DNA from: RGIG1959 sp051877215
Lineage (GTDB): Bacteria; Bacillota; Clostridia; Oscillospirales; Acutalibacteraceae
Assembly: GCA_051877215.1 (NCBI GenBank)
Contig: JBJEIR010000152.1
Coordinates: 1 to 8,620 of the forward strand
Reading direction: 5' to 3'
DNA: 8,620 nt
Made by a program: the position numbers and the translations under genes. Under the pieces are notes generated by a model that searched no databases, had not been told where the DNA came from, and saw only the letters and a list, made by a program, of their open reading frames with translations. Positions 1 to 6,856 of this stretch are shown piece after piece (positions within the stretch are counted from its first letter, which is position 1; every line of letters starts with the position of its first letter).

Positions 1-1290
1 CGAGCCGTTGTGTGCCATGTCTGTGCCTGCGTAACCGTACATTGTTACCTGATAGCGATAGAGAGTCGGCTGTACCGGGATATAGAAGGACTTCTCAGCG
101 CCGTATTTCAATACCGTGCCGCTGGAATTGATCCAATCCACACGGGCTTTGACTGTGTAATAGCTTCTGCCCTCGGCAACGGTTTTCGGATCAAGCTGCA
201 CATCATACCAGGTATTGCTGTTTGACCATACATTTCGGGATACAGATCCGCCGCCGTCGATCCACACTGTCTGCTTGACATAGCAGTTTTCGGATTCTGC
301 GGGGAAATTCAGAGCAAACCACACGGTATCGCCGTTTTTCGGGTATCCGTGACCGTAGGTCCAGTTGGCAAAGGAATTACCGTAGCTGATGCCGTAGTGA
401 TTGTTATTCCGCACACTTTTTGATCCCGGCCATGCTTCGCACAGCTTGACGGACAGTGCAGGAGTAAAGTCCGGCTTGGTTTCCGTGTAGGCGATGCCTA
501 CACCGTAGCCCTTGTTGATAATATCATAAAAAGTCAGACGGCTTGAAGCGGCGGATACGCCTGTCCATAATCCCTGTCCGTCCGGTGTGAAAAGCTCGTT
601 GGGATAATACCGGTTGGTATAGTTAGAAATAAAGCCCCAGCTTGCAGGCGTTGCTGATGAGCCGCCGTTACTGCTTGCACCGAGAATATGCTTACCGTAT
701 ATGGCAATCTCAGTGACCGTCAACGCATGGTAAACGCTTTCCAAGCGGACATCGTAAATCGGCTCTACCAAAATCTTGTCGCCGTTTTTCAGCCCTGCTA
801 TATTTCCGGCGTTCAGCAGGGACAGAACCTTATTCAGATTGGTTGTGTTGTTCTGCCATGTTCCCATGCCGCTCGGCGCAGGGAGCGAGGTGGCAAAACC
901 GCAGTCCGCTTCCTTATAGCAGTTCGTTGTATTCTTGGAAGTGGAAAATCCTGCGTTCTGATTGTTGATAAGCTGTTTCTTATTGTACTTGGTTGTAAAT
1001 TTATAGGCATTCGAGTATTCCGAATTTCCGTAGGAAGTATTGCGGAATACATCGATTACCTTGCTGACCTTGTTTGATCCGCTTTTATCAACAACGCTGA
1101 ACCGATAGCCGATGCAGTTGTCACCGTCCGTTCGGATGGCGTATCCGTTCGGTCCTGCAGAGGTCGTATTGCCGCCGCCGCCCTGAGAGCTTCCGTCCCA
1201 TGACAGAGCGCTCACGGAAATCACGAAGGAGGATAAAAGCGTAGCCAATACAAGGAGCATTGACAGCACCCTGATTGTCTGTTTCTTCAT
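1..1290 (-). CDS. Large secreted protein of the pilus operon, N-terminal 430 residues (3' end beyond window)
   Basis: I read this frame directly: from the ATG at 1290 it stays open for 430 codons to base 1, so the gene is partial at its C-terminus. Residues 1-28 form a signal peptide: a basic start (MKKQTIRV), a hydrophobic core and a likely cleavage site after VSA at 28. A Gly/Ser-rich stretch (about 34-41) follows. The rest is rich in Asn, Ser, Thr, Tyr and Gly, with no further membrane helix, as in beta-rich exported proteins. Residues about 275-407 (WIDGGGSV, WYDVQLDP, FYIPV) look like an Ig-like or CARDB-type beta sandwich, a guess from pattern only. Cysteines are at 59, 124, 130, 284 and 336. 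A purine-rich ribosome site (GGAAAGGTG) lies just upstream. It follows a terminator-like hairpin at the end of the Tad operon, which suggests a surface or tip protein made at a lower level. I do not recognise the family; any C-terminal wall anchor is out of view. Confidence 0.88.
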   Translation of the reverse strand, partial: MKKQTIRVLSMLLVLATLLSSFVISVSALSWDGSSQGGGGNTTSAGPNGYAIRTDGDNCIGYRFSVVDKSGSNKVSKVIDVFRNTSYGNSEYSNAYKFTTKYNKKQLINNQNAGFSTSKNTTNCYKEADCGFATSLPAPSGMGTWQNNTTNLNKVLSLLNAGNIAGLKNGDKILVEPIYDVRLESVYHALTVTEIAIYGKHILGASSNGGSSATPASWGFISNYTNRYYPNELFTPDGQGLWTGVSAASSRLTFYDIINKGYGVGIAYTETKPDFTPALSVKLCEAWPGSKSVRNNNHYGISYGNSFANWTYGHGYPKNGDTVWFALNFPAESENCYVKQTVWIDGGGSVSRNVWSNSNTWYDVQLDPKTVAEGRSYYTVKARVDWINSSGTVLKYGAEKSFYIPVQPTLYRYQVTMYGYAGTDMAHNGS

Positions 1291-1318
1291 ATTGTTCACC
1301 TTTCCTTCCAAATATAAA

Positions 1319-1348
1319 GGACTTAACCGCATGGTGTCGGTTAAGTCC
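1319..1348 (-). terminator. Terminator-like hairpin between the cysteine-rich gene and the secreted-protein gene
   Basis: Bases 1319-1329 (ggacttaaccg) and 1338-1348 (cggttaagtcc) are a perfect 11-bp inverted repeat with an 8-base loop. Read on the minus strand, the stem is followed at once by a U-rich run (TTTATATTT), as expected of a rho-independent terminator. It sits 20 bases after the stop codon of the cysteine-rich gene and 28 bases before the next start codon. There is little room for a separate promoter before that gene, so it more likely acts as a partial terminator or attenuator that lowers expression of the last gene. On the plus strand no comparable T-run follows directly. Confidence 0.7.
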
Positions 1349-1368
1349 GATTGGGTGTCTATTTTGAT

Positions 1369-2094
1369 TTATCCGCAGGTATGGCAAGTCCAGGCTTCTA
1401 CATACTTTCCGCAGTTGGGGCAGTTGTCGGCGTTTACGAACTGGACGCAGGTGCCGCCTGAACCGTCCCCGCATTTCTTTCCGCATTCCTGACAGTAGAC
1501 AGCGGGGTCTTTCTTAATATCATACTTTGGGCAGAGCTGCGGGAAGTATCCTGCGTTGCCCCATTCGTCCGTACCGTAGAAGGATGGGCAGGAGTGCGAT
1601 CCGCAGTAGGGACAGCCCTGTAGTTCAAGATTCTGCACATACGCATGGGTTTCGGGACTGTCGCAGTGATGACCGCTAACCGAGCAGCTATACTTTTCCG
1701 GTTCCGTGTTTCCGCCGATGATCACCCCGCCGCTGTTTTCCTTTTCTTCTGTCGGTTCTTTCGGTGTTACGGCTGACGCACCGGTTTCCGCTTTATTCTG
1801 CGGTGATGCCGACGAAGTATCGTCTGTCTGTTCATTCGGCGTAAGGACGGTTGCGTCATCCGGAATTTTATCGATGGTCATATTCGTTTTTTCGGTTTCA
1901 TCTCCCGATGTGTCTGTCGGCTCGGTATCCTGCGGTTTTTCGATGACAACGCTTTGTGAGGGTGCGGAGGTGTCATCGGGAGTGGTTTCTTCCGGTGTGC
2001 GGTGTCCCGCTATCAGCACAGCGCAGAGGATAACGGCTACGATTCCTGCAAGGGTTGAACCTGCGATGATTAAAATTTTCTTTTTGTTTTTCAT
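1369..2094 (-). CDS. Membrane-anchored protein with acidic linker and cysteine-rich zinc-ribbon-like outer domain
   Basis: The 241-residue product has three parts. Residues 1-7 are basic (MKNKKKI) and 8-29 form one membrane helix, giving a likely N-in, C-out anchor. Residues 31-133 are a Thr/Ser/Pro/Asp/Glu-rich linker without predicted fold. Residues 137-240 hold 14 cysteines, at 137, 144, 161, 164, 169, 188, 201, 204, 208, 216, 225, 228, 237 and 240, including four CxxC pairs (CPYC, CQEC, CPNC, CHTC) plus nearby histidines (142, 143, 150, 167). This pattern resembles tandem zinc ribbons, but if outside the cell the cysteines could instead form disulfides. The start is set by AGGAGG at 2103-2108, 8 bases before the ATG; this site overlaps the stop of the preceding pseudopilin gene, so it is in the operon. 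The anchor-plus-linker half recalls, from memory, the DUF6550 proteins of clostridial conjugative elements; that link is weak. Function unknown. Confidence 0.85.
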   Translation of the reverse strand: MKNKKKILIIAGSTLAGIVAVILCAVLIAGHRTPEETTPDDTSAPSQSVVIEKPQDTEPTDTSGDETEKTNMTIDKIPDDATVLTPNEQTDDTSSASPQNKAETGASAVTPKEPTEEKENSGGVIIGGNTEPEKYSCSVSGHHCDSPETHAYVQNLELQGCPYCGSHSCPSFYGTDEWGNAGYFPQLCPKYDIKKDPAVYCQECGKKCGDGSGGTCVQFVNADNCPNCGKYVEAWTCHTCG

Positions 2095-2106
2095 TTTGCA
2101 TTCCTC

Positions 2107-2577
2107 CTAAAATTTATCGTTGAATTTGGACTCTACTCTGATCGGGACGGTTACTTCCGTGACTTTGACTCCGGCGAAGTACAGCGGAACTGTCATACTG
2201 TATTCCGCCGCGATTTTAAGGCTGTTTTCCTGTGTATACATAATCCTCGGTTTCGTCAGGCGGTACAGCTCGTTGCCGTCCTCACCATAAGAATATAACA
2301 GGTTTTCCGACAAGTCCAGCGAGTTGTAGGAAGAAAATTCGGAAATAAATTCGGAATTATCAATAGACTCCGTATAATCGTTTCCGTTCTTGATGGAGTT
2401 GTATATCTCGATGGAGTTTTTCATCACAAAGCTGTCAAGGACGATGCGGGCGTTGCGTTCGGTGATCCGAATCATATTCACCGCAGAGGCAAAGGTCATA
2501 AAAACAGCAATCAGCATACATAGTATGACGATCATCACACAGGCGGGTATATAGCCGTCACCGCGTTTGTTTCTCAT
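2107..2577 (-). CDS. TadE/TadF-like pseudopilin, second of a pair
   Basis: The 156-residue product starts MRNKRGDGYIPACV, followed by one hydrophobic helix (about 10-34) and a mostly polar, probably extracytoplasmic domain ending in beta-strand-like sequence (VTEVTVPIRVESKF). A short basic leader, a Gly-Tyr motif (residues 8-9) and one N-terminal helix are the layout of TadE/TadF minor pilins. The motif matches those of the neighbouring pseudopilin and of the Flp-like pilin, which suggests processing by the prepilin peptidase of the same operon. I chose the ATG at 2577 rather than the in-frame ATG at 2697: the longer form would overlap the preceding gene by 109 bases and put 40 polar residues before the leader, whereas 2577 has a GAGGTGG-type ribosome site 11 bases after that gene's stop. 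Sequence is too divergent to say whether it is strictly TadE or TadF. Confidence 0.82.
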   Translation of the reverse strand: MRNKRGDGYIPACVMIVILCMLIAVFMTFASAVNMIRITERNARIVLDSFVMKNSIEIYNSIKNGNDYTESIDNSEFISEFSSYNSLDLSENLLYSYGEDGNELYRLTKPRIMYTQENSLKIAAEYSMTVPLYFAGVKVTEVTVPIRVESKFNDKF

Positions 2578-2582
2578 ATGCA

Positions 2583-2589
2583 CCACCTC
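2583..2589 (-). promoter_or_regulatory. Ribosome binding site that fixes the start of the second pseudopilin gene
   Basis: On the minus strand GAGGTGG lies 5 bases before the ATG at 2577 and directly overlaps the last base of the stop codon of the preceding gene. It supports the short start over the upstream in-frame ATG at 2697, which lies within the preceding coding region. Confidence 0.65.
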
Positions 2590-3002
2590 TACTTCCAATA
2601 CTTTTCCGACAGTCCTGAGCGAGTCACCGAAACCGTTACGGGAATTCTGAAAACTCCGAGTCCCTTGACATAGGTGTGCTTTGATATCGTCACCCACATT
2701 TTTTCGCCGAGCTGAACCCTTCTGTATGAACTGTTGAAGTATTCGTCTGCGCCGTAATCAATATCATAATAGTAATATTCATCCAGCATATCCGAATCGC
2801 GTCCCCAAAAGTCATCGCCGAAGCAACCCGAATAGGTTGCCGCCTCAATCAGTTCCTCCGCAATCTGATCCATCTCGATTTTCAGCGTAACAAAGCTGAA
2901 AATGTTGACGGCGATTACCAGCACCATCACAAAGACTATTACGCCGACGCAGATGTCGATATAGCCTTCCGCTTTCTTGTTTTTTATCAGTTGTTTTATC
3001 AT
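2589..3002 (-). CDS. TadE-like pseudopilin, first of a pair
   Basis: The 137-residue product has a basic leader (MIKQLIKNKK), the motif AEGYID at 11-16, and a strong membrane helix at about 17-39, followed by an amphipathic segment (IEMDQIAEELIEAA, 42-55) of the kind that stacks in pilin-like helices. The outer domain has a very acidic, tyrosine-rich stretch (70-88) and ends FRIPVTVSVTRSGLSEKYWK, a beta-rich tail typical of TadE-like proteins. The size fits TadE (about 130-200 residues). From memory it also resembles the DUF4320 family found in clostridial conjugative elements. A GGGAGGG ribosome site lies 6 bases before the ATG and directly after the TadC stop. The AEGY motif is identical to that in the Flp-like pilin, so it is probably a substrate of the same peptidase and a minor subunit of the pilus. 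Confidence 0.85.
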   Translation of the reverse strand: MIKQLIKNKKAEGYIDICVGVIVFVMVLVIAVNIFSFVTLKIEMDQIAEELIEAATYSGCFGDDFWGRDSDMLDEYYYYDIDYGADEYFNSSYRRVQLGEKMWVTISKHTYVKGLGVFRIPVTVSVTRSGLSEKYWK

Positions 3003-3015
3003 GGCGATCCCTCCC

Positions 3016-3885
3016 TTAACCGAACAATACGCCGATAGACGACATGATCTGAGCGAGGATAACCACGATATAAATCAGCATAAAGCATAAAAGCAGGCAC
3101 ATGGAAAGCCGTTTAACCTTTCGCGGTACCTTCTGAGCCTGCAGGCGGAGCTGTTGGCGCTGAATATCATTGAACTTGATGGACAGAGATGCCCAATACA
3201 TAGCCGTGTCATCTCCGCGCAAAATACCGATAAGTCCTCGGCAGACATCGCTCATCATCGAGGAGCCGACGCGGGCTTCCAACCGTGTGATTGCCGCCTC
3301 ATAGTTGCCCGAACGCATATCTGCCGCCGTGATATTCAGCTCATGCTTCATTTCAGCGCCTGCGTTTTCCGCATAGCTTTCAAGCATATACAGGACATCA
3401 CGATTGTGCTTGAGGGTTTTATCTATGGTGAACACCAGTCTTGGCAGTTCATATTCGATACGGCTGCGTTTTTCCTTGATTCTGCGGCTTACCGACTTCA
3501 CCTCTCGGTTATACAGAAAGACGGCAAGGAACAGAACAACAGGACACAGCAATGGGAATATGAAAAGCATGGGTATGGCAAATACGCCTATAAGCAAGGC
3601 TTTTACAATGGCGTTTGCCTTGAACATTTCGGGGGATATATCCATTTGCGCGGTTTTCAGATCGGCTTCAAGCTGCGCCCGTTTGAATTCGTTGAGCCTT
3701 AACTTTCCGGCAAGCCATACGGCAAGTCCTTTGAGCCAGACATCCAAGCCGGAGGTTTTCTCCTTTTGCTGTTTTGAAAGGGATTCCACAGCTTTGGAGG
3801 TTTTATAGTACGGAATCGCATAGATATCCGCCAGCACAAAGAACAGCCCTGCGCCGATCAGTGCGCCGATTATTGCCTGTAACAT
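3016..3885 (-). CDS. tadC: TadC-like type II secretion F-domain membrane platform protein
   Basis: The 289-residue product has an N-terminal helix (about 3-20), a basic cytoplasmic region, a helical pair (about 92-125), and a long cytoplasmic stretch ending in a C-terminal helix (about 261-283). Residues 140-255 fit the T2SSF domain, with the usual start ELPRLVFTIDKTLKHNRDVLYMLE. In Tad systems TadC pairs with TadB in the inner membrane to form the platform on which the ATPase TadA acts. It comes directly after TadB with an 11-15 base gap, and AGGAGG (3895-3900) sits 9 bases before the ATG, immediately next to the TadB stop. The order ATPase, TadB, TadC followed by TadE-like genes is the conserved Tad order. 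Assignment as C rather than B rests mainly on this order. Confidence 0.87.
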   Translation of the reverse strand: MLQAIIGALIGAGLFFVLADIYAIPYYKTSKAVESLSKQQKEKTSGLDVWLKGLAVWLAGKLRLNEFKRAQLEADLKTAQMDISPEMFKANAIVKALLIGVFAIPMLFIFPLLCPVVLFLAVFLYNREVKSVSRRIKEKRSRIEYELPRLVFTIDKTLKHNRDVLYMLESYAENAGAEMKHELNITAADMRSGNYEAAITRLEARVGSSMMSDVCRGLIGILRGDDTAMYWASLSIKFNDIQRQQLRLQAQKVPRKVKRLSMCLLLCFMLIYIVVILAQIMSSIGVLFG

Positions 3886-3900
3886 TTTTAAAAACCTCCT

Positions 3901-4824
3901 TTACCGTTTATATTGTATGGGCTTTGTAAACTTCAACATAAACAGGGCGGTAATCAAAATGACCGCACCGCATATGCCAAGCACAGCTTTTCCGGGTGTT
4001 GAAAACATAAGGGTGTTAAACCAATCCTTGTTGAGCAAATACAAAAGCGGGATATTGCCCACAACAAGAGCCACCATCATCCAATACTCATTTCGGACGG
4101 AGGAGAGCATGGTTTTTAGCTCGCTGTTGACGATACGCACATCGGTCAGTTTGGCAACCACCGACAAAAGCGTATCCTTGAGCGTTCGGTCATCCTGACA
4201 TTGAATGACCGTGTCGCACCATTCTCTGAATATCTCGTCGTCCACCTTCTCCCGTAGATTAAACAAAGCCCTTTTGATATTGGAGGATACGGCGGTTGCG
4301 TCACCCTCAAACGCACAAAAAACCTCACGCAGCGGCGGTTTGATATACGAAATATTTTCTCTCACCGCGGATACGATATCGTCACTGCGGATATATGAGG
4401 TCGTGACAATCGAGAGTGTGGTTTCCAGTTCCTCTTTGGTGCGCTTCTCGTAATAGGAAAGCGTATTGGCGATATAGAAGAACGGGAGCAGAGCAAACGC
4501 CGCCGACAGTACCGGCATCAGAAACAGATTCTCAATAAGGACGGAGAGGATGGCGCCTGCTGCAAAGAGTGCCAGCGACAGAAAGCAGACAAGCGAGAAT
4601 TGTTTAGATTTTCCCGTAGCTGCGAGTGCGGCCTTCATCTTCATCAGCGAGGAATATATGCCGTGCTTTTTCTTGTTTCCCCGTATTGCTCTCGCTTCAT
4701 CACGGAGACTGTCTTTCGGCGTAATCAGACTTATCAGATCATCGGTTACCTGTTCGGGAGTCAGTCCCATAAGCAGGGCGATGGCGATAATAATGAGCGC
4801 CGAGGCGATTATAGAACAAATCAA
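3901..4824 (-). CDS. tadB: TadB-like type II secretion F-domain membrane platform protein (TTG start)
   Basis: The 307-residue product has membrane helices at about 3-20, 76-97, 99-119, 247-264 and 278-298, with a T2SSF-type cytoplasmic region at about 130-245 (starting KRTKEELETTLSIVTTSYI). The number and spacing of helices are usual for TadB. It should form the inner-membrane platform with TadC and engage TadA. The first codon is TTG at 4824, within the TTGA that also holds the stop of tadA, a 4-base overlap that implies translational coupling. AAGGAG at 4835-4840, inside the 3' end of tadA, is at a good distance (10 bases). No ATG in frame gives a complete first helix, so TTG is the preferred start. 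Confidence 0.88.
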   Translation of the reverse strand: MICSIIASALIIIAIALLMGLTPEQVTDDLISLITPKDSLRDEARAIRGNKKKHGIYSSLMKMKAALAATGKSKQFSLVCFLSLALFAAGAILSVLIENLFLMPVLSAAFALLPFFYIANTLSYYEKRTKEELETTLSIVTTSYIRSDDIVSAVRENISYIKPPLREVFCAFEGDATAVSSNIKRALFNLREKVDDEIFREWCDTVIQCQDDRTLKDTLLSVVAKLTDVRIVNSELKTMLSSVRNEYWMMVALVVGNIPLLYLLNKDWFNTLMFSTPGKAVLGICGAVILITALFMLKFTKPIQYKR

Positions 4825-6134
4825 GCGTAGTCAGCTCCTTTCACTAAAAATCGGTTCAGTTCGTCCATAGGAACGCCGAATTGCAGTAGCTTTGCTTTCA
4901 GGGCGTTGCTCATCAGCTCCGGCTGTTCAAAATGCCCCTCGATCATGAATTTTCCGTTTTTGATTTCATTCTTTGTGATAACATAACGGAACAGAGTCCG
5001 ATAGGTGCGGCTGCCGTCGTTTCCGATCACGCACTCCGTGATGTCCATAATCTTTCGGGAGTTGTCCTCCAGCTTATGGGCATACACGACCAGCGGGAAA
5101 GCCTGTCCTGCCTGCATAAGCGAGGTGGCAAAGTCGATGGGAAAGCGTTTCTGACAAAGCAGAGCCAAACGCATATGGGCGGCATCAGCGGCGGAGGCGT
5201 GAATGGTCGAAACAACGGTGTGTCCGGTAAGACTTGCCTCCACAGCGGAGTAAGCCTCGGTGTCGCGCATTTCTCCCACCACAACTATATCCGGGTTGAA
5301 GCGAAGAGAAGCCACCACCAAATCTTCTTGTGTGATGTCATAGGCTTCGTTATCCGACGGGCGGGAGAGCGTATGCACCACATTGTTGGTAATTACGCCG
5401 TCACGGGTTCTCACCAAGGACAGCTCGCGGGAGCCTGATTCAATGGTGAAGATTCGCTTGTTGTCTGGAATTGAGGTGAGCAATGCGTTGAGGAGCGTTG
5501 TTTTACCCGAAGATGTCGCACCCGCCACGACAAAGGAAACACCGTAGCGAAGGCACATACATAAAAAGTCGATCATTTTTCTTGTCGCATTGCCTCCCTT
5601 GATAAGCTGTTCGCGGTTGACGCGGGAGGGATGAAGCAGTCGGATGGATACGCTGATACCGCGATCCTCATCCACAATCGGTTCTTTGAGTGCGGTGATA
5701 CGGGTATTACCCGGCAAATGCCCCTGCGACATGGGTGTGGCGTTGTCAATGATCATGCCCGAATGATGGAGCAGCCGTTTTACAATATCTACAGCGTGCT
5801 GTGGGTTGTAGAAATGCTCCGGTGCTTTTTCAATATGCCCGTCAGTATAGGTGATGGCGATATCGTCCCAGCCGTTGACATTGATTTCCTCAATTTCATC
5901 CCGTCCGAGGTATTTGGTCAGAACCGAGTATTCCGCCATTTCGCTGTACAGCTTGTCTGAAAGCTCTCTGAAGGACAACCCTTCGACCGTGTATCCGTTA
6001 TCGTACAGATACTTTTCAATATATGACCGAAGCTGTCCGTACTTGGAGGAATCGGAAAGGGATGCTGCGTAATGCTCTGAAATATACTGCTGAACCTTAT
6101 GGAGCAGCGGAACAAAGCCGATGGTCTGACTCAT
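4821..6134 (-). CDS. tadA: TadA/CpaF-family secretion ATPase
   Basis: The 437-residue product is the motor of the pilus: a cytoplasmic hexameric ATPase of the VirB11/GspE superfamily, TadA/CpaF subfamily. All core motifs are visible: Walker A GATSSGKT at 205-212, an Asp-box region FTIESGSREL (229-238), a Walker B region DIVVVGEMRD (282-291) with the catalytic Glu at 288, and a His box GHTVVSTIHASAADAAHMRL (304-323). The N-terminal domain includes the family-typical INVNG (84-88) and GNTRITAL region (142-149) and an SIRLLHPS segment. The length is normal for the subfamily. It overlaps tadZ by one base (TGATG) and tadB by four (TTGA), so the three are translationally coupled. The Asp box reads E-S where CpaF proteins usually have E-D, a small deviation. 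Confidence 0.96.
   Translation of the reverse strand: MSQTIGFVPLLHKVQQYISEHYAASLSDSSKYGQLRSYIEKYLYDNGYTVEGLSFRELSDKLYSEMAEYSVLTKYLGRDEIEEINVNGWDDIAITYTDGHIEKAPEHFYNPQHAVDIVKRLLHHSGMIIDNATPMSQGHLPGNTRITALKEPIVDEDRGISVSIRLLHPSRVNREQLIKGGNATRKMIDFLCMCLRYGVSFVVAGATSSGKTTLLNALLTSIPDNKRIFTIESGSRELSLVRTRDGVITNNVVHTLSRPSDNEAYDITQEDLVVASLRFNPDIVVVGEMRDTEAYSAVEASLTGHTVVSTIHASAADAAHMRLALLCQKRFPIDFATSLMQAGQAFPLVVYAHKLEDNSRKIMDITECVIGNDGSRTYRTLFRYVITKNEIKNGKFMIEGHFEQPELMSNALKAKLLQFGVPMDELNRFLVKGADYA
4835..4840 (-). promoter_or_regulatory. Ribosome binding site supporting the TTG start of tadB
   Basis: AAGGAG on the minus strand lies in the last codons of tadA, 10 bases before the TTG at 4824. It supports a TTG start and coupled translation of tadA and tadB. 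Confidence 0.6.
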
Positions 6135-6856
6135 CAGATCACCGCCTTTGCAGTTTGGGATATGACGGCACGGTATTTTGAATCGGACAGCCGTTCAGAC
6201 AATGTGCCGGTGTAGGTCTGCCGCTTTAGCGCCTGACTGTACGGAAGAACAAACTGCACATTCTTGAAATGCGCCGCCACTTCTTCGTTCGGCAGAAAGA
6301 TGTCGTTTTCCTTTTTGTTCATCACCTTAACAGTGCGGTCGCTGATAGCGGCATACTGTTCCGCATTAGAGGCGTAATAGGTCATACATTTAAGGTCGGG
6401 CGATATCATCTGAATGATAACATCCGCCTCGGATTTTGCCATAGCGGACATCAGATCGGCGGGATCGCTGACGCAGTCCACGATGACATATTCGGCAAGG
6501 TCGCGCATACAGGCAAAGAGCTGCAGCACCTTGTCCTCGGTCGGGCGTGGATAGGTGTATTTGTTTTCTCCCGCCTTAAAGCCGAGATAACCGAAATTCA
6601 TCATGGTCTTGACCGTAACCACACGCCTTAGTACATCCTCTTTGTAGATATCTGTCTGATCGAGGGTTTTGCCGATGGAGTACAGGTCGGATTCCTTGCA
6701 GTGTGGGAAAAGATATCCCATCAGCGGAACTGACAGATCCGGCGAAAAGAAGAGCACCCGCTGTTTGGTTTCCTCATAGATTTCCTGTGCGAGCTTTAAA
6801 GCGGTAACGGTCTTTCCGCTTTCGGGAGAGCCGCAGACGGCGATAAATTTACCCAT
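6134..6856 (-). CDS. tadZ: TadZ/CpaE-like P-loop ATPase of the MinD/ParA-related type
   Basis: The 240-residue product opens with a P-loop at 9-16 (GSPESGKT) straight after a first beta strand (KFIAVC), and has a Walker-B-like strand YVIVDC (123-128, Asp 127) followed by a switch region. This fits the SIMIBI (MinD/ParA/CpaE) fold. In Tad systems TadZ/CpaE helps to place and assemble the pilus machine at the membrane. Two points are unusual: the P-loop lacks the early signature lysine of the deviant Walker A (KGGxxK), and the protein lacks the N-terminal receiver-like domain of full-length CpaE, being about half its size. Its ATG overlaps the end of cpaB by 8 bases, with GGAGG 8 bases upstream inside cpaB, and its stop overlaps the tadA start. 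Position between cpaB and tadA is the standard one, which carries much of the call. Confidence 0.85.
   Translation of the reverse strand: MGKFIAVCGSPESGKTVTALKLAQEIYEETKQRVLFFSPDLSVPLMGYLFPHCKESDLYSIGKTLDQTDIYKEDVLRRVVTVKTMMNFGYLGFKAGENKYTYPRPTEDKVLQLFACMRDLAEYVIVDCVSDPADLMSAMAKSEADVIIQMISPDLKCMTYYASNAEQYAAISDRTVKVMNKKENDIFLPNEEVAAHFKNVQFVLPYSQALKRQTYTGTLSERLSDSKYRAVISQTAKAVI

Noticed and set aside
1311..1316. TATATT on the minus strand as a possible -10 box for the secreted-protein gene.
   Set aside because: The best -35 candidate (CCGACA, 18-base spacer) is weak and lies inside the hairpin; the same bases are better explained as the terminator U-tract.
1121..1486. Minus-strand open frame of 121 codons across the hairpin.
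   Set aside because: It is out of frame with both real genes it overlaps, is Arg-rich and runs through the terminator-like stem.
1706..2110. Plus-strand open frame of 134 codons opposite the linker of the cysteine-rich protein.
   Set aside because: Its Ser/Val-rich content simply mirrors the acidic Thr/Asp linker codons; no ribosome site was seen.
2578..2697. Longer start for the second pseudopilin gene at 2697.
   Set aside because: It would overlap the preceding gene widely and place 40 polar residues before the leader motif; the start at 2577 has a ribosome site and fits the pilin-like layout.
3154..3702. Plus-strand open frame of 182 codons inside tadC.
   Set aside because: Antisense to a clear T2SSF protein, no recognisable domain and no context on the plus strand.
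4932..5438. Plus-strand open frame of 168 codons inside tadA.
   Set aside because: It is antisense to the well-supported ATPase, has no ribosome site or family signature and is a codon-bias shadow.
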